Shown here one piece after another: positions 41,638 through 48,879 of a stretch of 64,000 nt of DNA. The stretch is from positions 2,666,001 through 2,730,000 of the forward strand of contig NZ_CP009755.1 in NCBI RefSeq assembly GCF_000772085.1, given 5' to 3'. The stretch is from Curtobacterium sp. MR_MD2014 (GTDB lineage Bacteria; Actinomycetota; Actinomycetes; Actinomycetales; Microbacteriaceae). How positions within the stretch are numbered: the first letter of the stretch is position 1; each line of letters starts with the position of its first letter. The notes beneath the pieces were generated by a model, which saw only the letters and a list, made by a program, of their open reading frames with translations, had not been told where the DNA came from and made no database searches. Both the position numbers and the translations under genes were made by a program.

Positions 41638-41704
41638 GTCGAACCACGTTCCCGACATCGAACCAGCTGCCCGGGCTGGTTCGACGTCGGGATCGTGGTT
41701 CGAC
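41638..41704. repeat. Family-C hairpin after the LuxR-type gene
   Basis: Arms of 30 bases (41638-41667 and 41675-41704) pair with two mismatches: GTCGAACCACG...CGAACCAGC against its complement around a 7-base loop. It begins 31 bases after the stop, in terminator position. Confidence 0.85.
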
Positions 41705-41756
41705 GGCGGGATCGTGGTTCGACGGCGGGATCGTGGTTCGACGGCGGGATCGTGGT
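41681..41756. repeat. Four tandem copies of a 19-bp unit derived from the hairpin arm
   Basis: TCGACGGCGGGATCGTGGT is repeated four times (first copy with one change). The first copy is the right arm of the hairpin at 41638-41704, so the array looks like an amplification of that arm. Confidence 0.93.
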
Positions 41757-41768
41757 TCGACGTGCGCG

Positions 41769-41829
41769 CGCACAACCGGGAGCACGTCGCGCCACGTCGT
41801 TCCACGGCGCGACGTGCTCCCCGTTGTGC
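41769..41829. repeat. Family-B intergenic palindrome, copy 4
   Basis: GCACAACCGGGAGCACGTCG and CGACGTGCTCCCCGTTGTGC enclose CGCCACG/CGGCG. Same design as the copies near 10 kb. It is followed by a 7-base GTGCAGC-like low-complexity run up to 41880. Confidence 0.9.
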
Positions 41830-41888
41830 AGCGTGCAGCGCGAGGCGTGCGGCGTGCAGCGTGCAGCGTGCGGCGCGAGGCGGCGCGC

Positions 41889-41894
41889 TAGGCT
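41889..41894 (+). promoter_or_regulatory. -10 hexamer TAGGCT, leaderless start of the small membrane protein gene
   Basis: TAGGCT is exactly six bases (GCCCCG) before the ATG at 41901. Confidence 0.5.
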
Positions 41895-41900
41895 GCCCCG

Positions 41901-42305
41901 ATGACAGCGGGGGCGACGGTCGGTACGGACGAACGGTCGGGGTGGACGCGACCGGGCTGGGTCGCGCTCTACTGGGCGACCGTGGGGCTCGGCGTCCTCG
42001 GCGGGGCCTGCTCGTGGCTGTGGCTGTTCCTGGCATCGGAGGAGGCCACCCGCGGCGCGACCCCCGACCGATTGGGAGCGAACCCCGGCATCCCCCTCGG
42101 ACTCGTCGGACTCGTCGTCGGCCACGTGGTGGGGTTCCTCCTGCTGCTGATGGTGGCGCGCCTCGCTCGCCACGGCGGGGCGTCGGCGGCGCGGTTCGCG
42201 GTCCTCGGGCTCGTGATCGGCTCCGGGGTCGGGCTCGCGTGCTCGCTCGCACTCACCGGCGGTGCGCTCGTCGTGCCGTGGCCGGACGCCCCGTACACCC
42301 CCTGA
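41901..42305 (+). CDS. Small membrane protein of unknown function
   Basis: The 134-residue product has about three to four hydrophobic helices: VALYWATVGLGVLGGACSWLWLF, IPLGLVGLVVGHVVGFLLLLMV and AVLGLVIGSGVGLACSLALTG. No conserved motif is recognised. It stands alone between two repeat islands with its own leaderless promoter. Codon use (G/C third positions) supports it as real. Its function is unknown. Confidence 0.7.
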   Translation: MTAGATVGTDERSGWTRPGWVALYWATVGLGVLGGACSWLWLFLASEEATRGATPDRLGANPGIPLGLVGLVVGHVVGFLLLLMVARLARHGGASAARFAVLGLVIGSGVGLACSLALTGGALVVPWPDAPYTP

Positions 42306-42352
42306 CGACCGCGCACTGGCTCGACGTCGGGGTCGTGGTTCGACACGCCCGC

Positions 42353-42412
42353 GCACAACGGGGAGCACGTCGCGCCACGTCGTTCCACGGCGCGAGGTGC
42401 TCCGCGTTGTGC
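42353..42412. repeat. Family-B intergenic palindrome, copy 5
   Basis: GCACAACGGGGAGCACGTCG...AGGTGCTCCGCGTTGTGC; same loop CGTTCCACGG as copy 4. A family-C half site (TCGACGTCGGGGTCGTGGTT) lies just before it at 42321-42340. It is between convergent genes. Confidence 0.88.
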
Positions 42413-42466
42413 AGCGGGCAGCGGGCAGCGGGCAGCGGGCAGCGGGCAGCGAGCAGCGAGCAGCGG
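42411..42466. repeat. Eight tandem copies of a 7-bp unit
   Basis: GCAGCGG is repeated eight times (two copies read GCAGCGA), directly after the palindrome and up to about 40 bases from the GNAT stop. Confidence 0.93.
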
Positions 42467-42506
42467 GCAGCGGGCACCGCGCGCGTTCGGCTCGGGCGTC
42501 CGCGCG

Positions 42507-43034
42507 TCAGGCGTCCGGCGCGAGCACCTGGAACATGACGTGGTCGCGCCACTCGCCGGCGATCCGGATGTACTTCGGCGCGAACCCGTACCGCTCGAAG
42601 CCGTTCCGCTCGAGCGCCCGCTGCGAGCCGGTGTTCTCCGGGAGGGTCTCTGCCTGGACCCGGTGCAGCCCGAGCTCCCGGAACGCGTGGTCCACCGCGA
42701 GCCCGACCGCACGGGTCGCGTGCCCCTGCCGCGTTCGGTCGGCACGGATCCAGTACCCGAGCGCACACGACTGCAGGGCGCCACGGGTCACACCGCTCAG
42801 GGTGATCCGTCCGAGCAACTCGTCGTCATCTCCCACGATCACGAAGGGCACCGAGCCGTTCTGCGCGGCGGCGAGCAGGACACCGATGGTCGCGCGCTGC
42901 CCGGCCTCGGTGAAGTAGCTGTCCGGCCGCGTCGGCTCGAACGGTCGCAGGTGATCGGCGCTCGCGCGGACGATCGCGGCGAGCTCGGCTGCATCGGACA
43001 GCTCGATCAGTCGGAGGCGGGTCCCGGTGCTCAT
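42507..43034 (-). CDS. GNAT acetyltransferase (RimJ/RimL type)
   Basis: The 175-residue protein begins MSTGTRLRLIELSD and has the acetyl-CoA loop in IRADRTRQGHATRAVGLAV (RxxGxA type), YWI before it, and LPENTGSQRALERNGFERYG, typical of RimJ/RimL N-terminal or protein acetyltransferases. Substrate unknown. The ATG at 43034 is only three bases beyond the 3' end of tRNA-Ser(TGA), on the same strand, with no promoter or ribosome site of its own between them. Confidence 0.9.
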   Translation of the reverse strand: MSTGTRLRLIELSDAAELAAIVRASADHLRPFEPTRPDSYFTEAGQRATIGVLLAAAQNGSVPFVIVGDDDELLGRITLSGVTRGALQSCALGYWIRADRTRQGHATRAVGLAVDHAFRELGLHRVQAETLPENTGSQRALERNGFERYGFAPKYIRIAGEWRDHVMFQVLAPDA

Positions 43035-43037
43035 GTG

Positions 43038-43122
43038 CGGAGGGTGTGGGATTCGAACCCACGAGACATTGCTGCCCACCTGTTTTCAAGACAGGCTCCA
43101 TCGGCCGCTCGGACAACCCTCC
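43038..43122 (-). tRNA. tRNA-Ser (anticodon TGA)
   Basis: Leftward, acceptor GGAGGGT/ACCCTCC with discriminator G, D arm TCC...GGA, anticodon stem CCTGT/ACAGG with loop CTTGAAA (anticodon TGA), long variable arm and T arm GTGGG-TTCGAAT-CCCAC. No encoded CCA. It reads UCA and related codons. It lies 1 kb from serS and directly before the GNAT gene. Confidence 0.97.
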
Positions 43123-43162
43123 GTGACGCGACCACGTGGCGAGACGTGATCGCGTCCCGGGC

Positions 43163-43168
43163 AGTCTA
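43163..43168 (-). promoter_or_regulatory. Possible -10 hexamer of tRNA-Ser(TGA)
   Basis: TAGACT on the minus strand fits TAnnnT, 41 bases from the tRNA 5' end. A CTGACG about 14 bases upstream is a poor -35. Confidence 0.4.
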
Positions 43169-43184
43169 GCGAACCTGCCGTCCG

Positions 43185-44129
43185 TCAGCGCGGCAGCGCG
43201 TCGAGTGCCGCGGCGAGCCCGTCGTCGGTGACCCCGCCGGTCAGCTCGTTGCCCGCGTCGACGACGTCGTCCGGGGCCTGCCCCATGACGACTCCGCGGC
43301 CCGAGGTCGACGCCCAGCGCAGCATGTCGATGTCGTTCCGCCCGTCACCCGCCGCCATGACGCGGGAGCGTGGGATGTCGAGCCACTCGCGGACGCGCTC
43401 CATCGCGGTGGCCTTCGTCACGCCCTCGGGAGCGATGTCGAGCCAGGACGTCCAGCCGACCGAGTACGACACCTTCTGCAGCCCCATGCGCTCGACGACC
43501 TGCAGGAAGTCCTCGGTGTCGTGTCCCGGCGAGATGACGACGACGCGGGTGGCCTCGGTCCCGAGCAACTGCTCGAACGGCACGTGCTCGCCGGCGACGG
43601 TCATCGTGTCGTCCGGGAAGTTGCCGGAGAGCAGGAAGTGGCCGGTCTCGTCCTCGACGCCGAACGCCGCGTTCGCGAGCGCACCGTGGATGACCTGCAG
43701 GACCTCGGTCGGGTCGAACCGCTCGACGTGGACCCGGCGGTAGGACCCGTCGTCCTGACGGGCGAGGGTCAGCGCACCGTTGGCGCACACGACGTACTTC
43801 GACCGGAGCCCCAGGCGTTCGAGCAGCGGGATCGTCATGCCCTCGCTGCGTCCGGTGGAGAGCATGACCTCGTGCCCGGCGGCCTCGGCGTCGCGGACGG
43901 CGTCGATCACCGTGTCCGTGATGACACCGTCCTCGCGCATCGTCGTGCCGTCCACGTCGAGCGCGACGAGCCAGCGCTTCGTCCGCGGAGAAGTGGCAGC
44001 ACCACCGGCAGCACCACCGGTGGCACCAGCGACAGCGCCGCCGGCAGCGACCGAGCCCGAGCCGGACGCACCGGCGCCGGAGCCGCCGCCCTGCGCCGAC
44101 CCGTCGACGAACCGCTCGTGCGCGCTCAT
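43185..44129 (-). CDS. HAD-superfamily Cof-type phosphatase
   Basis: The 314-residue product has a Gly/Ala/Ser-rich low-complexity start (about 12-47), then HAD motif [13 protein letters not shown] (nucleophile Asp and DGT), motif II STGRS and the late motifs [11 protein letters not shown] and [12 protein letters not shown], with a Cof-type cap between. It dephosphorylates a small sugar phosphate, nucleotide or cofactor; the substrate is not predictable. The ATG overlaps the serS stop (ATGA), so it is in an operon with serS. Confidence 0.9.
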   Translation of the reverse strand: MSAHERFVDGSAQGGGSGAGASGSGSVAAGGAVAGATGGAAGGAATSPRTKRWLVALDVDGTTMREDGVITDTVIDAVRDAEAAGHEVMLSTGRSEGMTIPLLERLGLRSKYVVCANGALTLARQDDGSYRRVHVERFDPTEVLQVIHGALANAAFGVEDETGHFLLSGNFPDDTMTVAGEHVPFEQLLGTEATRVVVISPGHDTEDFLQVVERMGLQKVSYSVGWTSWLDIAPEGVTKATAMERVREWLDIPRSRVMAAGDGRNDIDMLRWASTSGRGVVMGQAPDDVVDAGNELTGGVTDDGLAAALDALPR

Positions 44130-45394
44130 CGGGGCTCGATGACCTCGACGCCGCCCAGGTACGGCCGCAGCACCTCGGGCACGACCACCGACCCGTCGGC
44201 CTGCTGGTGGGTCTCGAGGATCGCGACGATCCAGCGGGTGGTCGCGAGCGTGCCGTTCAGCGTGGCGACCGGCGCCGTCTTCCCGGTCGACGTGCGGTAG
44301 CGGGTGTCGAGGCGACGGGCCTGGAACGTCGTGCAGTTCGAGGTCGACGTGAGCTCGCGGAAGGTGCCCTGCGTCGGGACCCACGCCTCGATGTCGTACT
44401 TGCGTGCGGCGCTCGTGCCGAGGTCACCGCCGGCGACGTCGATCACGCGGTAGTGCAGGCCGAGGTCCTGCATCATCGACTCCTGCATCGCGACCAGGCG
44501 CTGGTGCTCCGCCTCGGCCTGCTCCGGGAGCACGTACGAGAACATCTCGAGCTTGTTGAACTGGTGCACGCGGAGGATGCCCCGGTTGTCCTTGCCCGCG
44601 GACCCGGCCTCGCGCCGGTAGCAGGTCGACCAGCCGGCGTAGCGGATCGGGTCGCCCGACTCCGGGAACGACAGGATCTCGTCGGCGTGGAACCCGGCGA
44701 GGGCGACCTCGCTCGTGCCGGTCAGGTAGAGGTCGTCGGCCTCGAGCCGGTAGACCTCGGCCGCGTGCTCGCCGAGGAACCCGGTGCCCGCCATCGTCTC
44801 CGGACGCACGAGCGTCGGCGTGATGAGCGGCTCGAACCCGTGCTCCACGGCGCGGTCGAGCCCGAGGTGCATGAGAGCGATCTCGAGCCGGGCGCCCAGG
44901 CCGCGGAGGAAGTAGAAGCGCGATCCGGAGACCTTCACGCCGCGCGGGATGTCGATGATGCCGAGGTGCTCGCCGAGGTCGGCGTGGTCCTTCGGCTCGA
45001 AGGCGAACTCGGGCTTCGTGCCGACGGTGCGCAGCGTGACGAAGTCGTCCTCGCCGCCCTTCGGCACGTCCGGCAGCACGACGTTCGGGATCGTACCGAC
45101 CACACGGTCGAAGGTCTCCTCGGCTGCGGTGACCTCGGCCTGGGCCTCCTTCACGCGTGCGGCGAGCGCCTGCGCCTGCTGCACGAGCGCGGGCTTCTCG
45201 TCCTTCGGGGCCTTCGCGACGGTCTTGCCGAACGCGTTCTGCTCGGCGCGCAGCGCCTCGAACGACGTGATCGCAGCGCGGCGGGCGGTGTCGGCGGACA
45301 CCGCGTCGTCGACGACGGAGACGGAGGCGCCGCGCGCCTCCTGCGAGGCCTTGATGAGGTCAGGGTTGTCGCGCAGGAGCTGCAGATCGATCAC
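44126..45394 (-). CDS. serS: Seryl-tRNA synthetase
   Basis: The 422-residue protein has the N-terminal coiled-coil arm that grips the long variable arm of tRNA-Ser (about 30-100, [12 protein letters not shown] through [12 protein letters not shown]). The class II core follows with motif 2 [22 protein letters not shown] and motif 3 [19 protein letters not shown]. It charges tRNA-Ser in the cytoplasm. Two tRNA-Ser genes occur in this window, one only 1 kb away. The GTG at 45394 is exactly six bases after a TAGGAT hexamer, so serS mRNA is probably leaderless. Confidence 0.97.
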   Translation of the reverse strand: MIDLQLLRDNPDLIKASQEARGASVSVVDDAVSADTARRAAITSFEALRAEQNAFGKTVAKAPKDEKPALVQQAQALAARVKEAQAEVTAAEETFDRVVGTIPNVVLPDVPKGGEDDFVTLRTVGTKPEFAFEPKDHADLGEHLGIIDIPRGVKVSGSRFYFLRGLGARLEIALMHLGLDRAVEHGFEPLITPTLVRPETMAGTGFLGEHAAEVYRLEADDLYLTGTSEVALAGFHADEILSFPESGDPIRYAGWSTCYRREAGSAGKDNRGILRVHQFNKLEMFSYVLPEQAEAEHQRLVAMQESMMQDLGLHYRVIDVAGGDLGTSAARKYDIEAWVPTQGTFRELTSTSNCTTFQARRLDTRYRTSTGKTAPVATLNGTLATTRWIVAILETHQQADGSVVVPEVLRPYLGGVEVIEPR

Positions 45395-45400
45395 CGGATC

Positions 45401-45406
45401 ATCCTA
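45401..45406 (-). promoter_or_regulatory. -10 hexamer TAGGAT, leaderless start of serS
   Basis: TAGGAT, six bases (GATCCG), then GTG at 45394. There is no space for a T-box or other leader. Confidence 0.6.
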
Positions 45407-45424
45407 GAGGGAGCGTGTGACCGC

Positions 45425-45468
45425 CGGACGGGAGGCCCGTGGCGGCCCCGCCACGGGCCTCCCGTCCG
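45425..45468. terminator. Terminator of the MarR gene, family A copy 6
   Basis: Perfect 21-base arms (CGGACGGGAGGCCCGTGGCGG and complement) with a 2-base loop. It abuts the MarR stop codon at 45469 and lies 18 bases upstream of the serS -10. It closely matches the copy at 39319-39368. Confidence 0.9.
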
Positions 45469-45930
45469 TCAGTCGGTCGCGGCACCCGACGGGACGTCAC
45501 GCAGGGCGGCGACCATCCCGCGCAGCAGGCGGAAGGCCGCTGCGCGGCCCGCCTCGTCGAGGTCCCGGGTCATCCGGAGCTCGACCTGCCGGACCGCCGC
45601 ACTCGCCGCCTCGCGCTGTCGTCGTCCGGCTGCGGTGAGCGTGGTGGGGAGCACCTTGCCCGTGGTCGGGGTGGCCGGCCGGGTGACGATGCCGTCGCGC
45701 TCGAGCTGCTGCAGGAGCGTGTTCATCGACTGCCGGGTGACGAAGGTGCCGCGCGCGAGGTCGGAGTTCGACATGCCGGGGCGCTGGGCGAGCAGTTCGA
45801 GGCACGAGTAGTGCGTGACCGTCATGCCGAGGGGACGGAGGGCGTCCTCCATGGCGGCACGCAGGGCACTGGCGGCCTCCTTCAGGACGTAGCCGACCGA
45901 GCTGTCGAGGTCGATCCGCGCTTGACGCAT
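45469..45930 (-). CDS. MarR-family regulator
   Basis: The 153-residue product has a winged helix at about 35-105 (THYSCLELLAQRPGMSNSDLARGTFVTRQSMNTLLQQLERDGIVTR, quoted in part: MSNSDLARGTFVTRQSMN). It is divergent from a VOC-family gene, with two palindromes between that it probably binds. The ATG directly abuts the first palindrome, which suggests tight autorepression. Ligand unknown; many such pairs respond to phenolics or electrophiles. Confidence 0.92.
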   Translation of the reverse strand: MRQARIDLDSSVGYVLKEAASALRAAMEDALRPLGMTVTHYSCLELLAQRPGMSNSDLARGTFVTRQSMNTLLQQLERDGIVTRPATPTTGKVLPTTLTAAGRRQREAASAAVRQVELRMTRDLDEAGRAAAFRLLRGMVAALRDVPSGAATD

Positions 45931-45944
45931 GTCAGAAGTCTGAC
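45931..45944. promoter_or_regulatory. MarR operator candidate 1
   Basis: GTCAGA and TCTGAC flank AG; the site touches the MarR start codon. Confidence 0.6.
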
Positions 45945-45955
45945 ACATACTGCTC

Positions 45956-45973
45956 GTGTCAGGCATCTGACAC
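45956..45973. promoter_or_regulatory. MarR operator candidate 2
   Basis: GTGTCAG and CTGACAC are perfect arms around GCAT, 17 bases upstream of the VOC gene start. It shares the GTCAG core with the first site, 12 bases away. Confidence 0.65.
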
Positions 45974-45990
45974 AGACGAAGGAGCACACC

Positions 45991-46356
45991 ATGCCCGCCA
46001 CCGGGATCGACTTCACCTCGCTGCAGGTCCGCGACCTCGACGCCTCGCAGGCGTTCTACGAGCGGTACCTCGGACTCGTCCGCTCCCCCGCCGGCCCGCC
46101 GCACGCCGTGGTCTTCCAGACCGAGCCGATCGCGTTCGCGCTCCGCGACCTCGTACCCGGGACGGACCTGTCCGCCGGGCAGCCCGCGCTCGGCGTCGCA
46201 CTGTGGTTCCACGCGACCGACGTCCAGGCGATCCACGACGCGCTCGTCGCCGACGGGCACACGATCGTGACCCCGCCGTTCGACGGCCCGTTCGGTCGGA
46301 CGTTCACCTTCGCGGACCCGGACGGCTACCCGGTCACGCTGCACGACCGGCGCTGA
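45991..46356 (+). CDS. VOC (glyoxalase/dioxygenase fold) family protein
   Basis: The 121-residue product has the two beta-alpha-beta-beta-beta halves of the VOC fold: FTSLQVRDLDASQAFYERYLGL at the start and WFHATDVQAIHDALVADGHTI then FTFADPDGYPVTLHDRR at the end. FADPDGYPV is diagnostic. It could be a small metal-dependent isomerase, a dioxygenase or a resistance-type binding protein. GAAGGAG lies six bases from the ATG. It is divergent from its likely regulator MarR. Confidence 0.9.
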   Translation: MPATGIDFTSLQVRDLDASQAFYERYLGLVRSPAGPPHAVVFQTEPIAFALRDLVPGTDLSAGQPALGVALWFHATDVQAIHDALVADGHTIVTPPFDGPFGRTFTFADPDGYPVTLHDRR

Positions 46357-46524
46357 GCCGGACGGGCGGGTCGCCGACGCGGGCGGGTCGCCGACGCGGG
46401 CGGTCGCGCCGACCCGGACGGGCCGGTCGGCGACGCGCGCGGTCGTGCGCCGGTACGGCCGGTCGGGTCGCCGACCCGGGCGGTCGCGCGCCGACCCGGC
46501 CGGTCGCTCGCAGGCGTCCGTCGG
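46357..46524. repeat. Low-complexity gap with GGTCGCCGACnCGGGC-like repeats
   Basis: Variants of CGGGCGGGTCGCCGACG recur about six times between the VOC gene and the DAG kinase promoter. No gene is seen. Confidence 0.6.
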
Positions 46525-46530
46525 TAACGT
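46525..46530 (+). promoter_or_regulatory. -10 hexamer TAACGT, leaderless start of the DAG kinase family gene
   Basis: TAACGT is seven bases before the ATG at 46538. Confidence 0.5.
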
Positions 46531-46537
46531 CGGCAGC

Positions 46538-47620
46538 ATGTCGACACCATCGGAGACCGCGCCCGCGGGCCAGGACGCCCTCCCCACCGAGCAGAAGACG
46601 GCCGCGGTCGTCTACAACCCGGTGAAGGTGGACCTCGAGACCCTGCAGCGCACCGTCGCGGAGCACGAGCAGGAGGCCGGCTGGGCCGAGACCCTCTGGT
46701 TCGAGACCTCGGAGGAGGACCCGGGCGGCGGCATGGCGAAGGCCGCGCTCGACGCCGGAGCCGACGTCGTCGCAGCGGCCGGCGGTGACGGCACCGTCCG
46801 TGCCGTGGCCGAGATCGTGCACGGGTCCGACGCCGTGCTCGCCCTGCTGCCGAGCGGCACCGGCAACCTGCTCGCCCGGAACATCCCGGCGCCGATCGAC
46901 GACCTCGGTGCGAGCGTCCGGACGATCTTCCGCGGCGAGGACCGCCCGATCGACTTCGGTGAGCTCGAGGTCGAGCGCGAGGGCGGTGAGCGCGAGCAGT
47001 TCGGCTTCGTCGTCATGGCCGGGCTCGGGCTCGACGCCCGGATGCTCGCCAACACGAACGACGACCTGAAGAAGAAGGTCGGCTGGCTCGCCTACGTCGA
47101 CTCGCTCTTCCGGTCGCTCCGCGACGCCGACGCCTTCGAGTTCCGGTACCGGCTCGACGGCGAGGGCAACCAGTCCGTGCGCGCGCACTCGCTCATCGTC
47201 GGGAACTGCGGGATGCTGCAGGCCGGCGCGACGCTCCTGCCGGACGCCGAGATCGACGACGGTGTGTTCGACATCGTCGTGATGCGGCCCCGCGGGTTCT
47301 TCGGGTGGGTCCGGATCGGCGCCCGGGTGTTCTGGGAGAACGCGATCCTGCGCTCGTTCCGCCGCTCGAAGATCGGGCAGACCCAGGTCGGCAAGCGCAT
47401 CGCCACCGCGGCCCGCGACGAACGACCGCTGCGCTACATCCGCGGTCAGGAGTTCGTGGCGCGGCTCGAGCGTCCGGACGAGTTCGAGATCGACGGCGAC
47501 CCGGTCGGCGAGGTCGTGGCGTTCAAGGCGCGCATCGACACCGGTGGGCTGCGGGTGCGCGTCGCCGGACCGCAGGACCAGACCCGCAACACGCGCCGGG
47601 TCGAGAACGCCCACAGCTGA
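46538..47620 (+). CDS. Diacylglycerol/sphingosine kinase family lipid kinase (DagK/YegS type)
   Basis: The 360-residue product has AAVVYNPVKVD at the start, the nucleotide loop DVVAAAGGDGTVRAVAEIV (GGDGT), LLPSGTGNLLARN, and a C-terminal beta domain with NCGMLQAGATLLPDAEIDDGVFDIVVM. These are hallmarks of DAGK_cat lipid kinases, which phosphorylate diacylglycerol or a related lipid at the membrane using ATP. It stands alone. Convergent with pheA. Confidence 0.93.
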   Translation: MSTPSETAPAGQDALPTEQKTAAVVYNPVKVDLETLQRTVAEHEQEAGWAETLWFETSEEDPGGGMAKAALDAGADVVAAAGGDGTVRAVAEIVHGSDAVLALLPSGTGNLLARNIPAPIDDLGASVRTIFRGEDRPIDFGELEVEREGGEREQFGFVVMAGLGLDARMLANTNDDLKKKVGWLAYVDSLFRSLRDADAFEFRYRLDGEGNQSVRAHSLIVGNCGMLQAGATLLPDAEIDDGVFDIVVMRPRGFFGWVRIGARVFWENAILRSFRRSKIGQTQVGKRIATAARDERPLRYIRGQEFVARLERPDEFEIDGDPVGEVVAFKARIDTGGLRVRVAGPQDQTRNTRRVENAHS

Positions 47621-47672
47621 CGCGGGCCCCCTTCCGGCGGGAGTGCGCCTGCTGGGACGGAGAGCGGCCCGC

Positions 47673-47728
47673 ACAACCGGAGGCACGTCGAACCACCGAA
47701 GAGCGTGGTGCGACGTGCCTCCGGTTGT
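47673..47728. repeat. Family-B intergenic palindrome, copy 6, with a half copy after it
   Basis: ACAACCGGAGGCACGTCG and CGACGTGCCTCCGGTTGT with an ACCAC/GTGGT inner stem (one mismatch in 24). A separate half element GCACGTCGCGCCAC follows at 47735-47748. The gap is between convergent genes (DAG kinase and pheA), so it may end both transcripts. Confidence 0.88.
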
Positions 47729-47796
47729 TCGGCGGCACGTCGCGCCACTGCCGGACCAGCCGCTCCGCCGGGTCTCCGCCAGGCTCGGGCTCGGGC

Positions 47797-48765
47797 TCAG
47801 CCGGCCTCGGGCTCGACCTCGGGCTCGCCGGAGACGATCGCGCGGAGCCAGTCCCGCGCCTCGACGAACGCCTCGTCCGAGTAGCGCGCGGAGACCTCCG
47901 GGCGGAAGCCGTCGGCGCGCGGGTACGACCCGAGGAACGTCACGCGGGGGCTGAACCGGCGCAGGCCGAGCAGGGCGTCGGCCACCCGCTCGTCGTGCAC
48001 GTGTCCGTCGAGGTCGATCACGAACCGGTAGCGCCCGAGCTCGTCGCCGATCGGCCGCGAGGACAGCAGCCCCATGTTGATGCCCCGCGTCGCGAACTGC
48101 TCGAGCATGTCGACCAGGGCGCCGGGGTGCTCGCTCGGCAGCTCGACGATGACGCTCGTCTTGTCCGCTCCCGTGCGCTCCGGGATCGCGAGCGTGCGTG
48201 ACACGAGCACGAAGCGGGTGACCGCCGAGGCGTTGTCGCCGATGGACGACGCGAGCACCGCCAGGTCGTGGTGGTCGGTGATCCCCGGCGGGGCCACGGC
48301 GGCGTCCGCGACGGGGTGCTCGTCGAGCAGCGCGGTCGCGGCGGCGACGTTCGACGACGCCGGGATGTGGCCGTGGCCGCGCAGGTTGGTCTCGAGCCAG
48401 CGGTGCGTCTGCGCGTACGCGACCGGGTGCGCGTTCACGGTCCGCACGTCCGACAGGGCGGTGCCGTGCCGGGCCACGAGCACGAAGTCGACGGGCACGA
48501 GGTACTCGCCCACGATCCGCACGCCGGGGATCCGCGCCAGGGCGTCCTGCGTGGCGCTGACGCCGCCGTCGACGCTGTTCTCGATCGCGATCACCGCTCC
48601 GACCGACCGTCCCGTCACGACGTCGTCGAGCGCCTCGCCGACGTTGTTCACGCTGCGCCAGGGCTTGCCGGCGGCGGCCTCGACGAGCTTGAGTGCCGCC
48701 TCGGTGAACGTGCCGGCGGGTCCGAGGTAGGAGTACGTGTCGGACGGCGTGGCACGGTCGGTCAT
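47797..48765 (-). CDS. pheA: Prephenate dehydratase
   Basis: The 322-residue protein begins TYSYLGPAGTFTEAALK and has IAIENSVDGGVSATQDAL and TRFVLVSRTLAIPE, the last carrying the TRF catalytic signature. A C-terminal ACT domain (SVIVELPSEHPGALVDMLEQFATRGINMGLLSSRP, quoted in part: HPGALVDMLEQF) senses phenylalanine. It converts prephenate to phenylpyruvate in phenylalanine synthesis. It is the monofunctional actinobacterial form with no chorismate mutase domain. ATG 48765 is seven bases after TAGGAT. Confidence 0.95.
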   Translation of the reverse strand: MTDRATPSDTYSYLGPAGTFTEAALKLVEAAAGKPWRSVNNVGEALDDVVTGRSVGAVIAIENSVDGGVSATQDALARIPGVRIVGEYLVPVDFVLVARHGTALSDVRTVNAHPVAYAQTHRWLETNLRGHGHIPASSNVAAATALLDEHPVADAAVAPPGITDHHDLAVLASSIGDNASAVTRFVLVSRTLAIPERTGADKTSVIVELPSEHPGALVDMLEQFATRGINMGLLSSRPIGDELGRYRFVIDLDGHVHDERVADALLGLRRFSPRVTFLGSYPRADGFRPEVSARYSDEAFVEARDWLRAIVSGEPEVEPEAG

Positions 48766-48772
48766 GCGCCAG

Positions 48773-48778
48773 ATCCTA
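48773..48778 (-). promoter_or_regulatory. -10 hexamer TAGGAT, leaderless start of pheA
   Basis: TAGGAT, seven bases, then ATG at 48765. Confidence 0.55.
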
Positions 48779-48820
48779 CTGGTGTACCAGTCACCCGCGA
48801 CGCGAGCAGACCGACCAGAC

Positions 48821-48862
48821 CGACCGAACCGACCAGGCCGACCGAACCGACCAGGCCGACCA
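48821..48862. repeat. Tandem 18-bp repeat upstream of pheA
   Basis: CGACCGAACCGACCAGGC occurs twice exactly, with partial copies on both sides from about 48808. It fills the gap between the MarR-GNAT stop and the pheA promoter. Confidence 0.8.
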
Positions 48863-48879
48863 GGGCGCCGGCCCGGACG

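Noticed and set aside
41615..42506. An insertion sequence or integron-like cassette around the small membrane gene
   Set aside because: The flanking elements resemble each other but no transposase, integrase or target duplication is visible. The same palindrome occurs at unrelated gene ends.
45395..45468. T-box or other tRNA-sensing leader for serS
   Set aside because: The -10 hexamer is six bases from the start codon, so no leader RNA exists. The hairpin upstream belongs to the MarR gene end.
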